A DNA stretch of 23,172 nt from JBCDCU01 sp039180865 (GCA_039180865.1 JBCDCZ010000038.1:1-23172), one strand, 5' to 3'; shown: positions 8,062 through 16,614, numbered from the stretch's first letter. The notes: generated from the sequence alone by a model not told the origin. Translations and numbers: made by a program.

Positions 8062-8682
8062 ATGAAATCGCTCGCAGTCTTCATTTTCCCGGAAATTCAA
8101 ACGCTGGATCTCTTCGGTCCGATCGAAATGCTTGGCGGGTTTCGGGATCAGATTAAAATCACCCTCGTGGCGGAAAGTGCTGAACCCGTCATCACACGTC
8201 ATGGCCAACACGTCGTGCCGGATGCAACAATTCACGAAAATAGAAAATACGATCTCCTGCTCATCCCGGGCGGCGACAGCGCGATTGAGGCCGGGCGCCG
8301 AAGTGCCGCCGTAGATTGGATCAGAGCGGTGGCGGATGAGGCTGAACTGGTGATGACTGTCTGCACTGGCAGTATTCTTCTCGCCATGACTGGCAAGCTC
8401 GACGGTAAAAGAGCGACCACCAACAAGCAGGACTTCATCGATACAATCCCGCTCGGCCCATCGGTTGAATGGGTTCGGCAGGCCCGATGGGTTCACGATG
8501 GCAAGTTCTTAACGTCGTCAGGCGTATCAGCGGGAATGGATATGAGTCTTGCAGCCGCGGCGCATCTTTTTGGAGAAGGGGCGGCGGATCGGATGGCAGA
8601 AGGCACGGAATATGAGTGGCACAAAGATCCCGATTGGGATCCGTTCGCTGAAAGGTGCGGGCTCATCCCGGAGCGGGCCTAG
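8062..8682 (+). CDS. DJ-1/PfpI family protein
   Basis: A 206-residue single-domain DJ-1/PfpI protein. It starts with the family strand LAVFIFPEIQTLDLFGPIEM, has the LLLIPGG strand, and the nucleophile elbow TVCTGSILLAMTGKLDGKRA with C101; the usual downstream His is replaced in RATTNKQDF. It resembles isocyanide hydratase and the larger group of uncharacterised relatives ending in EYEWHKDPDWDPF, so hydratase, glyoxalase-like or non-enzymatic roles are all open. I chose ATG 8062 because AAGGAG ends five bases before it and the family N-terminus begins there, although the frame is open back to 7957. It is divergent from the GlxA-type regulator, whose N-terminal half shares its fold. Confidence 0.88.
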   Translation: MKSLAVFIFPEIQTLDLFGPIEMLGGFRDQIKITLVAESAEPVITRHGQHVVPDATIHENRKYDLLLIPGGDSAIEAGRRSAAVDWIRAVADEAELVMTVCTGSILLAMTGKLDGKRATTNKQDFIDTIPLGPSVEWVRQARWVHDGKFLTSSGVSAGMDMSLAAAAHLFGEGAADRMAEGTEYEWHKDPDWDPFAERCGLIPERA

Positions 8683-8785
8683 CCATCTGTTGAATGTTTT
8701 GCCCGATTGCGTTTCGACCGGTCCATTCGAGCGGCACTGCGTGGAAACCTTACTCTTCCCGTCAGACTTGGAGGTGGGACGCGGT

Positions 8786-10396
8786 TTAGTGTCCCCCTCC
8801 AAACATTCCGGTTCTCACGGAATAATCAACGGCAATGCCGTAATCCGGATCGTCATCGGCATCGATGATTAATTGGCCGGCCCGGTTCAGCAGGGCATGG
8901 CAGTCTCTGGTGAGGTGCCGCAATTGCAGCGATTTCTTCTGCCCTTCGTATTTCGCGGCAAGATCCTCAATGGCCTGGAGCGCTGACTGGTCGACTACGC
9001 GGCTTTCCATGAAATCCACGATGACAAGGCCGGGGTCATTCTGCGGATCAAAGAGTTCCATGAATCCAGCCGTTGAACCGAAAAACAGCGGGCCTTCTAT
9101 CCTGTACACCTTTGCTCCTTCCGGTGTTTCATGGGTCACAGCGCGGATGCGGCTTGCATTGTTCCATGCATAAGCAAGGGCCGACACAATGACACCGACG
9201 ATCACGGCTATTGCGAGGTCGGTCATCACGGTCACCACGGTGACAAGGACAATGACAAAGGCATCGGTAAACGGAATGCGCCTAAGGATGGAAAGGCTCT
9301 GCCAGGCGAACGTGCCGATCACGACCATGAACATGACGCCAACGAGTGCTGCGAGCGGGATCTGCTCAATCAGGCTGGAGCCAACAATGATAAAGCTGAG
9401 CAGGAAGAGTGCGGCCGATATGCCGGACAGGCGGGTCCGTCCACCCGATTTCACGTTGATCATGGATTGGCCGATCATGGCGCATCCACCCATTCCACCG
9501 AAAAATCCGGTCATCGTATTGGCAGCCCCTTGGGCCAGACATTCCTTTGACGCGCCGCCACGCTTACCGGTGATCTCACCGACGAGATTGAGGGTCAAAA
9601 GGCTTTCGATCAGACCGATGGTTGCGAGAATGACAGCATAAGGAACGATAATTTTCAGCGTCTCGTATGTGAGCGGTACGGTCGGAATATGAAAATCCGG
9701 CAGTCCACCCTCGATTGACGCAAGATCACCAACCCGCGGAACATCGATACCGAGCGCAATCACCAGTGCGGCTGTGATCCCGATGCCCGCCAAAGGCGCC
9801 GGTACGACCGAGGTTATCTTCGGCAGGACGTAAATGATCGCCATTGTGAAGAGCACCAGCGCGCACATGATCATGAGGGGCGTTCCACTCATCCAGGTCA
9901 TGGTGCCGTCCGCTGCGGGAACCTGAAACTGAGTTAGCTGGGCTGTGAAAATGACAATCGCGAGCCCGTTGACGAACCCCAGCATGACCGGGTGAGGAAC
10001 GAGGCGTATGAACTTACCGAGCTTGAAGACCCCGGCCAGGATTTGCAGAAGCCCCATGAGAACAACCGTCGCAAAAAGATATTCCACGCCGTGCTGAGCA
10101 ACGAGCGAGACCATGACGACCGCAAGGGCGCCGGTCGCGCCGGAAATCATGCCGGGGCGTCCACCGAAAAGAGCGGTGATCAAACCGACGATAAACGCAG
10201 CATAGAGCCCGACGAGCGGGTGCACCCCTGCGACAAAGGCGAAAGCGACAGCTTCCGGTACCAGAGCGAGCGCTACTGTAAGACCTGCCAGGAGTTCGAT
10301 ACGAATACGCTCCGGCGTGTAGTCGGCCACATCCGGTGTCTTGATTTCGCCAATGGAAAGGCGTGCAGCGAATGCGGCAAGGGTTGGTCTGCGCAT
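8786..10396 (-). CDS. SulP family anion transporter with STAS domain
   Basis: A 536-residue inner-membrane transporter of the SulP (SLC26) family, which moves sulfate, bicarbonate or dicarboxylates. About residues 30-410 form the membrane part with LLAGLTVALALVPEAVAFAF, the GLYAAFIVGLITALFGGRPG block, and GFFGGMGGCAMIGQSMINVK near residue 298, all family signatures. Residues about 427-515 are the cytoplasmic STAS domain, with VVDQSALQAIEDLA around D469 and S471. Cyanobacterial BicA and E. coli YchM/DauA are relatives; neither the substrate nor the coupling ion can be read from sequence, and no sulfate assimilation or carbonic anhydrase gene is adjacent. The ATG at 10396 lacks a good Shine-Dalgarno, but upstream codons offer no better start. 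Confidence 0.9.
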   Translation of the reverse strand: MRRPTLAAFAARLSIGEIKTPDVADYTPERIRIELLAGLTVALALVPEAVAFAFVAGVHPLVGLYAAFIVGLITALFGGRPGMISGATGALAVVMVSLVAQHGVEYLFATVVLMGLLQILAGVFKLGKFIRLVPHPVMLGFVNGLAIVIFTAQLTQFQVPAADGTMTWMSGTPLMIMCALVLFTMAIIYVLPKITSVVPAPLAGIGITAALVIALGIDVPRVGDLASIEGGLPDFHIPTVPLTYETLKIIVPYAVILATIGLIESLLTLNLVGEITGKRGGASKECLAQGAANTMTGFFGGMGGCAMIGQSMINVKSGGRTRLSGISAALFLLSFIIVGSSLIEQIPLAALVGVMFMVVIGTFAWQSLSILRRIPFTDAFVIVLVTVVTVMTDLAIAVIVGVIVSALAYAWNNASRIRAVTHETPEGAKVYRIEGPLFFGSTAGFMELFDPQNDPGLVIVDFMESRVVDQSALQAIEDLAAKYEGQKKSLQLRHLTRDCHALLNRAGQLIIDADDDPDYGIAVDYSVRTGMFGGGH

Positions 10397-11022
10397 GGAG
10401 TTGTCAATTCTGAAGAAAATTTGGGGGAGTAAGACGGAAGATACCGAGCGTGTCGTACCACGTCATATGGGAAAGGGTGTTCAGCCGTAAAGGTGCCATT
10501 TACGTTTTACAGTGCATGGCAGCTCTGCGTGTCTCACCGCCATACGGTGGAAAGTCGTTGGGATTGGGAGGATGAAGGTCGGAGATCGGTTTTTCGAGGG
10601 TGTACGGGTGGGCAGCGCATCTCGCCAATCTGCGGCGGCGCCCCGAATCGCAGTTATTTAGCAAAAGCAGATATTCGTGAATGGATAATGGCGCGATACT
10701 GGCAGCCTTTCTCGATCCAAGTCTTCACGGACAAGATCAAGGGCCCGAACTTGGAGCAAAAGAACGTGAGAAAATATTTTCCAGATTCTTTAGTATATTG
10801 AAGCTATGTAGAATTTAGTGTTTTATATTGCCTTCAATTATATTATTTGTAAGCGTGTGTTAATTAATAATAAATGTTTGAGGTATTCTGGAATTTATAT
10901 TCTGACTAAGATCATCGTCTCAATCGTGGCTTAAATTCTTGACACATTCTTCAACGTCTCCTCAGTAGCCAGTGTCGCAACTGCTGTCATACCAATGATA
11001 TCTGCAATGGTAGAAGGACAGC
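10397..11022. other. Long intergenic region with AT-rich island
   Basis: About 626 bases without a convincing gene. The first part is of ordinary composition. From about 10770 to 10935 it becomes very AT-rich: by hand count only about a quarter of 10801-10920 is G or C, with runs such as TTAATTAATAATAAATG. A TTGACA hexamer at 10939-10944 could be a -35 box for the small downstream gene, but I see no good -10 at the right distance. The 102-codon open frame at 10493-10801 has an unlikely composition and no family resemblance. Confidence 0.6.
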
Positions 11023-11280
11023 TTGGTCGGCAAAAAGCTGGATCATGAACCAACAGGTAGCGAAAAATGGAAAGCTGCTTTCTCGATGGCAATAATTTCC
11101 TTGGCTTTTAGCGTTGCAATCATGACCGTATTGGTCGCAGTGTTGCCCGGCGATCTACTGAAATCCATTCCACTATGGATTTGGGTGGCAGTGATGGTAT
11201 TCCTTCACGTTATCGTTTTTCCAATAAGTCGGCTCGGCTTAGGTATGGGATTAAAGCAAGGCAGGAAACTGGCAAAATAA
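11023..11280 (+). CDS. Small two-helix membrane protein, unknown function
   Basis: An 85-residue protein I do not recognise. It has a short charged N-terminus, two hydrophobic segments (about 20-43, FSMAIISLAFSVAIMTVLVA, and 49-68, IPLWIWVAVMVFLHVIVFPI) and a basic tail GLKQGRKLAK. It would sit in the inner membrane as a hairpin with both ends probably in the cytosol. The start would be TTG at 11023, since a stop lies four codons upstream in frame; AAGGA at 11014-11018 is four bases before it, close but acceptable. It follows an AT-rich intergenic region and its stop codon abuts an inverted-repeat element. Being short with a non-ATG start, it may be a chance frame, though the paired helices argue that it is real. 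Confidence 0.5.
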   Translation: MVGKKLDHEPTGSEKWKAAFSMAIISLAFSVAIMTVLVAVLPGDLLKSIPLWIWVAVMVFLHVIVFPISRLGLGMGLKQGRKLAK

Positions 11281-11283
11281 GCT

Positions 11284-11368
11284 GTTTTCTACTGCCAAAC
11301 TTCGCAGGCCGTCTGGACGAATTGGCGGAAGATTTCGCGGTTAATATCTCAGTTTGGCAGTGTAAAAC
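11284..11368. repeat. 85-bp segment bounded by 18-bp imperfect inverted repeats
   Basis: The left end GTTTTCTACTGCCAAACT (11284-11301) is the reverse complement of the right end AGTTTGGCAGTGTAAAAC (11351-11368) at 16 of 18 positions, with the inner 11 bp perfect. The 49-base interior is not an obvious hairpin loop. It may be a miniature transposable element or the relict ends of an insertion sequence; no clear target-site duplication is visible. It could alternatively act as a large hairpin after the small membrane-protein gene. Confidence 0.55.
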
Positions 11369-11530
11369 GCAATAAAGGACGGGTTTCCGTAGTTTTTCAT
11401 CATTTGACCGACGAGTGTTTAGTGTTCAGAGCAGCTTGGTGCCCCTTGCTGCCATTTGCGTCCGCTGCAGTGAAGGGCAGGTTTGAGCCCTTAGCTGACA
11501 TCACGTGCAGTGCGGCCTTCTGGATTCATC

Positions 11531-11552
11531 AAAAGGCTCTCAAACAAGAGCC
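11531..11552 (-). terminator. Rho-independent terminator of the coiled-coil/VWA operon
   Basis: On the minus strand GGCTCT-TGTTTG-AGAGCC forms a 6-bp stem with a 6-base loop followed directly by TTTT. It lies 38 bases past the stop codon of the 987-residue protein, the right place for the end of that operon. Confidence 0.55.
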
Positions 11553-11589
11553 ACACCTTTATGGCGCCAAATGGCGTCGAAGATCTCTC

Positions 11590-14553
11590 TTATTGCGCGT
11601 CATCCGTTGTTGAAACGACATTCTCAGATGTCACGCGTACAGCCCTTTCGGGGTTCTTTTCTATTAGGGCTGTAACTCTATTAATCTGTGAGCCGGAGTA
11701 ATGAATTTGGCGGGTCCAAAACCGACCATCGAGTATCTGCTCTTTGCTTACAGGGTGTTGTTTGAGCTTTAGCATTCCCATGACATTGCGTGGGTATCCT
11801 CCAGCCATGAGCTGCTGCTTGATTGAGGCGGGGAGCGCTTCGTTGAAACGGCAAGTCCGATCAAGCGTTGTGTCATAGCCAAGCGTCTCTCCGTCAAAAA
11901 AGGCGGTGTCGATGATAAAGACGCAACCTTTGCGGTTGACTGTAATGCGCACCGACGTCCCAGCCCCAGAGCGCAGGTCTTCAAACGCAACCCGGTCTGC
12001 TGATTTCTCTTCGGCTATTTCGGCAAGCTTTGCTTTCTTTGAACCAACCAGTTCTTCCATCTTCTCAAGCCTGGCCTTTTTATCTGACGCGATGTCTTCA
12101 CCCACATACTCATAGGTCTCCCGGTCTACGTTTCGGATGCGCGTATGCTCAAGAAAGTCCAACGGGTTGTCAAAGCTGCGCCAAATGTAAACACGGTGTT
12201 TGCGTTTGAAGTTTTTAATCTCCGCTTCCAGTTCATCAATCTCATTCTGAAGTGCACGCACGTTGATCCGTTTGGGCTGAACGATTGCAAGACCGCCCTG
12301 TGTTTCGATGCGCCAGGTTTCACCGTCATCGAAACGCCAGAGACCTTGAATGCTGACCGTATCTAAGGAAGCCTCGACTGGCGCGTCAGACGTTTGTTCT
12401 TCCGTCTCTTCTTCGACTGGTTTCAGCCGCAAGATATGCTTCGTGTCCGTGCCCTTTTCGAAATTATTCCAGCCGTCTACGCTAAGGCTGGCCAGCTTTG
12501 GCGTCGTGGTTGGATCCGAATCCAGCCGCCTGTATGGAAGCTCTTCATCGTCGAGCGTGATGCTGAGCGGAATGGATGCCAAATCCTGAGCGTTGACTAC
12601 ATCGCGCACATCTATCAGCCATTCGCGGCCATCTTCCACGACTCGCTCCGGCCTTCCAAAGGTGACGCCAGCCGCTGAAAATTTCGGCGCTTTCTCCAGC
12701 TGTTGCGAAAAGCGTATCCGAATATCGAGACTGCCTGGATTTTCAACCTCCTCTGCGTCGAGGATTTCATTGACCGATACATTCAATCTCTTTGGTGCGC
12801 GGCCCGTGTTACGGAGCGTTTGAAGCGCCTCGATCTTTTGCGAAAGGTGGGTGGCTTCTGCCCGTAAGCCGCGAAATGTAATAGAGGCAATGCTGTATGC
12901 GTGCTGTGCAGCTGCCGCTTCAGCTAATGCGAATTTGTACCAGTAGATGTGGGATTCGCGAATGCTATCGGTAATGGCGGTCGCGCCCGCTTTTGTTGCC
13001 GTCGTAGCGAGCGCAAGACCCACGGATTTCGCCGCACTGGAATAACTCACCCCGGGGAGAATTGCGCGACCGGCAACCACTGTTGCCACATTGGCGCCGT
13101 CGGCCAGGACAAGTTCGATAGCATCGCTTGCAACGACGTCCTTCCAGCGGTCAACGCCTACGGCTGTCAGCACGTCAACATCGCGCGCCGTCAGCTCGCC
13201 AGCGGTTTTCTTTGCGCCATAAACTTCGCCAACCTTAAAGCCCGCATCAACAAGCTCGTTCACCAACTTGCCTCGAGAATCTGCCGATATATGGCCGATA
13301 GCTTCTGCCGTTGCGTCCATTGTCTGCTGGATAAGCTTAACGTTCCCGGCACCTTCGCCAATCCTCTTGAAGACATCAGCCATGATGCCTGTCATGTCGG
13401 CGGCGGCCTTACGAGCCGTCGGCTTCATGCTTTTGCTGAAAATTTCACCTGCCCCGTACATTGCGGGAACTGCAACACCACCGGTGAGAACGGCTCCAAC
13501 GGTGACGGCTGTTGCTTCAACAGCGAAATTGAACACCAGGAGTCTGATTTCATTGTCTGATATTGCTTCTGTGTGAATCACATAATCATCGTAAGCCCGC
13601 TCCCATTCTTCACGAATGCGCTTACGATCGCGTTCAAACTTGCGCATTTGTTTTTGAATGGCGTCGCGTTGCTCGGTGAGCTTTGCGATATTGGCATCGA
13701 GCGCGTCGCGCTCGTCGCCGCTTACACCTTGGCGTCGGCCCGTAGCATCCTCATACGCGGCCTTGTAGACCAATTTGCCATTTAGGCTAGCTTCAACGGA
13801 TGCAACATGGATTGGTGGCGCCGCCAGAAGAGCTGAAAGATAGCGCATGCCAGCCTCGTGGACCTTGTCCTCATCTTCTTTCAGCTCGAATTCGTCTGGA
13901 ACCCGCATCCGGTTTTCCATTGCGGCTTGGAATTGGCGCTGGATACGGTTGACCTCAAACTGGCTCGGCCGATTTATTCTCAAATCATAGACACGGCTGC
14001 TATTGCGTTGGCGCGTATCTGAATTTTCGATGATGAGGGCAAATTTTTCTTCGCCCACTTTGATCTTTTCCGAGGAAAGCTGCTTAAGCTTTGCAAGAAC
14101 ACGCTCCGCCCTTATGCGTTGGACGCGGTTGGCTTTCCCTCGAGCGTAGAGATCAAGCAATCGACCCTCTTTCGACGCAAGCGCATTGTGTTCTTTATCG
14201 AGCGCTTGATATCGGGCTTCAAGCGCTTGTTCACTCTGATCGCCATCTTTTGCATCAGAGCTTGCTTTTTGCTCAGCTTCCTCAATCTGCCTGTTCGCCG
14301 CGATCCAAGCCTCGTTCGCTTCTTTTTCAAGCTGCTCGCGTTCAGCAATCAGCTTTTCCGTCTCCCGAATACCGGCAGCTACTCGGTCGCGGTCTTCCTG
14401 CCATTTTTTCTTTGCCGCTTCGTAGCCATCTTTAGCCCGTTCGATGGTAAATGCACTCGACTGATCGGCGTGGACGGGGCTGAAAGCCACCATGGATATA
14501 CCGCAGCTCAAAAGGGCCACGGACGCGATATTTGAGAACGATTTGCAGGTCAT
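11590..14553 (-). CDS. Large exported coiled-coil protein, unknown function
   Basis: A 987-residue protein I cannot assign to a family. Residues 1-29 are a signal peptide ending in SPVHA. About 35-180 and 280-325 are highly charged helical stretches typical of coiled coil (EKLIAEREQLEKEANEAW; KQMRKFERDRKRIREEWERA). About 340-365 and 485-530 are Ala/Gly-rich and moderately hydrophobic (AVEATAVTVGAVLTGGVAVP), possibly membrane-active. About 588-690 looks like a beta domain (SLDIRIRFSQQLEKAPKF). The C-terminal 250 residues begin SIQGLWRFDDGETWRIE, are interrupted by two further coiled-coil stretches near 765-785 and 822-852, and contain C877 and C901, which may form a disulfide. It lies 134 bases after the small secreted gene and probably belongs to the VWA operon. 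The ORF is long, unbroken and has a credible signal peptide. Confidence 0.8.
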   Translation of the reverse strand: MTCKSFSNIASVALLSCGISMVAFSPVHADQSSAFTIERAKDGYEAAKKKWQEDRDRVAAGIRETEKLIAEREQLEKEANEAWIAANRQIEEAEQKASSDAKDGDQSEQALEARYQALDKEHNALASKEGRLLDLYARGKANRVQRIRAERVLAKLKQLSSEKIKVGEEKFALIIENSDTRQRNSSRVYDLRINRPSQFEVNRIQRQFQAAMENRMRVPDEFELKEDEDKVHEAGMRYLSALLAAPPIHVASVEASLNGKLVYKAAYEDATGRRQGVSGDERDALDANIAKLTEQRDAIQKQMRKFERDRKRIREEWERAYDDYVIHTEAISDNEIRLLVFNFAVEATAVTVGAVLTGGVAVPAMYGAGEIFSKSMKPTARKAAADMTGIMADVFKRIGEGAGNVKLIQQTMDATAEAIGHISADSRGKLVNELVDAGFKVGEVYGAKKTAGELTARDVDVLTAVGVDRWKDVVASDAIELVLADGANVATVVAGRAILPGVSYSSAAKSVGLALATTATKAGATAITDSIRESHIYWYKFALAEAAAAQHAYSIASITFRGLRAEATHLSQKIEALQTLRNTGRAPKRLNVSVNEILDAEEVENPGSLDIRIRFSQQLEKAPKFSAAGVTFGRPERVVEDGREWLIDVRDVVNAQDLASIPLSITLDDEELPYRRLDSDPTTTPKLASLSVDGWNNFEKGTDTKHILRLKPVEEETEEQTSDAPVEASLDTVSIQGLWRFDDGETWRIETQGGLAIVQPKRINVRALQNEIDELEAEIKNFKRKHRVYIWRSFDNPLDFLEHTRIRNVDRETYEYVGEDIASDKKARLEKMEELVGSKKAKLAEIAEEKSADRVAFEDLRSGAGTSVRITVNRKGCVFIIDTAFFDGETLGYDTTLDRTCRFNEALPASIKQQLMAGGYPRNVMGMLKLKQHPVSKEQILDGRFWTRQIHYSGSQINRVTALIEKNPERAVRVTSENVVSTTDDAQ

Positions 14554-14687
14554 GGTCCGGTCCGTTCATTGTGGAGCACCGCATAGCGGTTTTGTTGAGA
14601 GGATAAAGCTTGCCATCGTTTCATCGAACGGGAACCTGTGCTTTCCGGCTACAGTTGCCGATAAGTGTTTCACGGGCTTTTTGATTT

Positions 14688-15076
14688 TTAGCCCGCGATG
14701 ATCCAAACCCAGCTTTCGCGAATCCAGCCCTCGCTGCCGTCTGTATCAAGCACGCGATCTTCACTGATCGGGCGGCAACTGTGTTCGTGAAGTCCGTAGG
14801 CGACACCGAGCCGGGGGCCAACTTTCTGGTAGAGCCAAACCTGGTCTTCCTCTTTCAAACAATCAAGCTCCGTAGACTCAGTGCCGGGTTCCGTAAGCGC
14901 GGATAACAAACCATCGCCATCTGATTTCAACCGCGTCACTTCTCCAAGCGCACTTGTGTCGTGTCTAGATTGCCGTCAGCTTTCTCAATTATTGGTAACA
15001 CAAGGTCGCTCGCTTGGGCCGCTGGCAGCAGGTACAAAGTGCCCGCTACCAGTGCGATTAGAATGCGCGCAGGCAT
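14688..15076 (-). pseudogene. Small exported protein broken by a 5-bp tandem duplication
   Basis: From ATG 15076 a frame encodes MPARILIALVAGTLYLLPAA followed by a signal-peptidase site near AQA-S, but it ends after 46 codons at TGA 14938-14936. A second frame, open from upstream and reaching 14688, carries the rest of a protein with no signal peptide of its own (VWLYQKVGPRLGVAYG, ending ESWVWIIAG). At 14956-14965 the plus strand reads GTGTC twice in tandem. Removing one copy joins the frames into a 127-residue secreted protein reading DGNLDTSALGEVTRLKSDGD across the junction. The ATG overlaps the VWA stop (TAATG), so it was coupled to the VWA gene. A GTG at 14939 could start a separate 83-residue product, but I favour a frameshift or a sequencing error. 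Function unknown. Confidence 0.75.
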
Positions 15077-16497
15077 TACTCTTCAATCTGGTTGATGACA
15101 ACAGAGTCGATCAGGAAGAGTGCCTCACCGCTTCCCTTGCCAAACCTGTCGTTTTGACGATCGATGGTGAATGACAAGGTGCCAGGCGACCTCAACGAGG
15201 TGAACTGATTTGTCTCAATGACGAGAGGTTCGCCAGCGGTAGATAGGACACCTTCCATCGCACCTGTGGCTGTATAGTTTCGACCTCTCTTTGAGATTGT
15301 GACTGTCATTGGCGTTTCGATATGGTCATCAATGATCGCCTGATAGTCTTCGTTCCCCGCAGGCATTGTGGCGTAGCAATAGTTACCGTTGCCGCGATAG
15401 ATGTTGCCAATGCCTTCAGCTTGTCCTCTGGTCGTCTTGGTAAGGCCGATATATGTGCGGCCACATCCTGAGCCGGTGGGGCTCAAATCAAAACTTGCCG
15501 CCATGTAATTGTCTTTGTCTTTGCGCAATCCGACAGTCAACCGGTTTCGGCTTGCCGTGAGTTCGCCCGTGAAAGTGATTTCGGCATCCCAGTCGCCGGC
15601 AGGTAAATCACCGGTATAAACCATGAGGTTTTCCGGTTCCTCGGCGGCGAACCCATGGTTCGCTGATGAAAGCATGGTCAAAACACCACCTTCAACGATG
15701 AAGTTATCCGGGTTTGCGTGTTCAATGGCCCAATGCTCGGCGAGTTCCTCTCCATCAAAGTCATCGCGGAAGAATTCTGTGATTGTTGGTTCTGCTGGCT
15801 CTTCGACCACGGGTTCCGGCTCCGGTGCTGGTTCCGGCTCTGCCTGCGCGACTTGAACAACTGCTTGCATGGCGTCTTTGAAGCCTTCGGTGTCGGACGC
15901 GTTGAAATATTGGCCGTTACCGTTTTTGGCGATGCATTCGAGCTGCGCGCGGGCCTCTGAATCCACGTTGAAGCCGACCACATGGATTTTCATCGCGACA
16001 CCCGCTTGCTGTGATGTTGTCGCCACTGCACAAGGGTCGCCGTCGCATGTTTCAATGCCATCGGAAACGAGAACAAGCGACTTTTGGACGTCCGCAGGTT
16101 CAGCCTTGCTGAGGGCGGAGATGCCTTTGACGAGTGAGGTTTGAATGGGTGTTTTACCGAGCGGCTTCAAATCCGAAATGCTTTTCTTTATTGCTGCACG
16201 TTCAGAGCCGAGTGTGTTCAAAAACGCCACATCCTGACAGCTATCTTTTGACGTTGTGCCGTAGGTCATGAAACCAACGCGTGCTCCTTCGGGAACATCG
16301 TCCATGAGTTTGGTCAGGGTTTTCTTGGCGGTTTCTATTTTGGCTATGCCTTCAATCTGACCCCACATCGAGCCGGACCCGTCAAGAATGAATAAAATAT
16401 CACTCGTTGAAGCAGTTGCATGGCCAGTTCCGCAAAGTGCCATCGTAATCGCTGTGGCTCCTCCGAATATTGTGTTTTTCTTCGAAAGATTTTTCAT
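15076..16497 (-). CDS. Secreted von Willebrand factor A domain protein
   Basis: A 473-residue exported protein. Residues 1 to about 30 are a signal peptide. Residues 33-215 form a VWA domain with a complete metal-ion-dependent adhesion site: D39-G-S41-G-S43 (ILFILDGSGSMWG), T116 in LGKTPIQTS and D146 in LVLVSDGIETC. A Pro-Glu linker (AEPEPAPEPEPVVEEPAEP, about 219-237) leads to a C-terminal beta-rich domain (about 240-470; FRDDFDGEELAEHWAIE, LTVGLRKDKDNYMAASFD) that resembles concanavalin/laminin-G like sugar-binding modules. VWA domains of this type bind protein partners through Mg2+. The gene starts the minus-strand operon, has the Shine-Dalgarno AGGGGAG just before its ATG, and diverges from the YARHG regulator. 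The partner is unknown; the coiled-coil protein is a candidate. Confidence 0.88.
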   Translation of the reverse strand: MKNLSKKNTIFGGATAITMALCGTGHATASTSDILFILDGSGSMWGQIEGIAKIETAKKTLTKLMDDVPEGARVGFMTYGTTSKDSCQDVAFLNTLGSERAAIKKSISDLKPLGKTPIQTSLVKGISALSKAEPADVQKSLVLVSDGIETCDGDPCAVATTSQQAGVAMKIHVVGFNVDSEARAQLECIAKNGNGQYFNASDTEGFKDAMQAVVQVAQAEPEPAPEPEPVVEEPAEPTITEFFRDDFDGEELAEHWAIEHANPDNFIVEGGVLTMLSSANHGFAAEEPENLMVYTGDLPAGDWDAEITFTGELTASRNRLTVGLRKDKDNYMAASFDLSPTGSGCGRTYIGLTKTTRGQAEGIGNIYRGNGNYCYATMPAGNEDYQAIIDDHIETPMTVTISKRGRNYTATGAMEGVLSTAGEPLVIETNQFTSLRSPGTLSFTIDRQNDRFGKGSGEALFLIDSVVINQIEE

Positions 16498-16586
16498 TCT
16501 TAACTCCCCTGTACTGAAACTCTTAGGCTGACAAGCTCATGTTATACGGTTCTTAGTTCAGAAAAAAAATAAGCTTTTGACGTTGT

Positions 16587-16614
16587 CAGTACAGTAGTTT
16601 CACCTACGGTACTG
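16587..16614. promoter_or_regulatory. 11-bp inverted repeat in the divergent promoter region
   Basis: CAGTACAGTAG (16587-16597) and CTACGGTACTG (16604-16614) are inverted copies with one mismatch and a 6-base centre. A third GTACTG half-site lies at 16511-16516, close to the VWA start. A TATAAC -10 like hexamer for the VWA operon reads on the minus strand at 16546-16541, without a good -35. The dyad is about 40 bases upstream of that hexamer, a good place for an operator or activator site. Confidence 0.5.

Noticed and set aside
10493..10801. 102-codon frame in the 10.4-11.0 kb intergenic region
   Set aside because: Unusual Trp/Arg/Cys-rich composition, no ribosome binding site, no family similarity, and it runs into the AT-rich island.
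11404..11613. 69-codon frame with FASAAVKGRFEPLADIT
   Set aside because: It resembles the spurious peptides read from intergenic repeats in alphaproteobacteria, lacks a ribosome binding site, and overlaps the end of the minus-strand operon.
12949..13560. Plus-strand 203-codon frame opposite the coiled-coil gene
   Set aside because: Cys/His-rich low-plausibility composition with no Shine-Dalgarno; the minus-strand gene continues unbroken with a signal peptide and regular domains.
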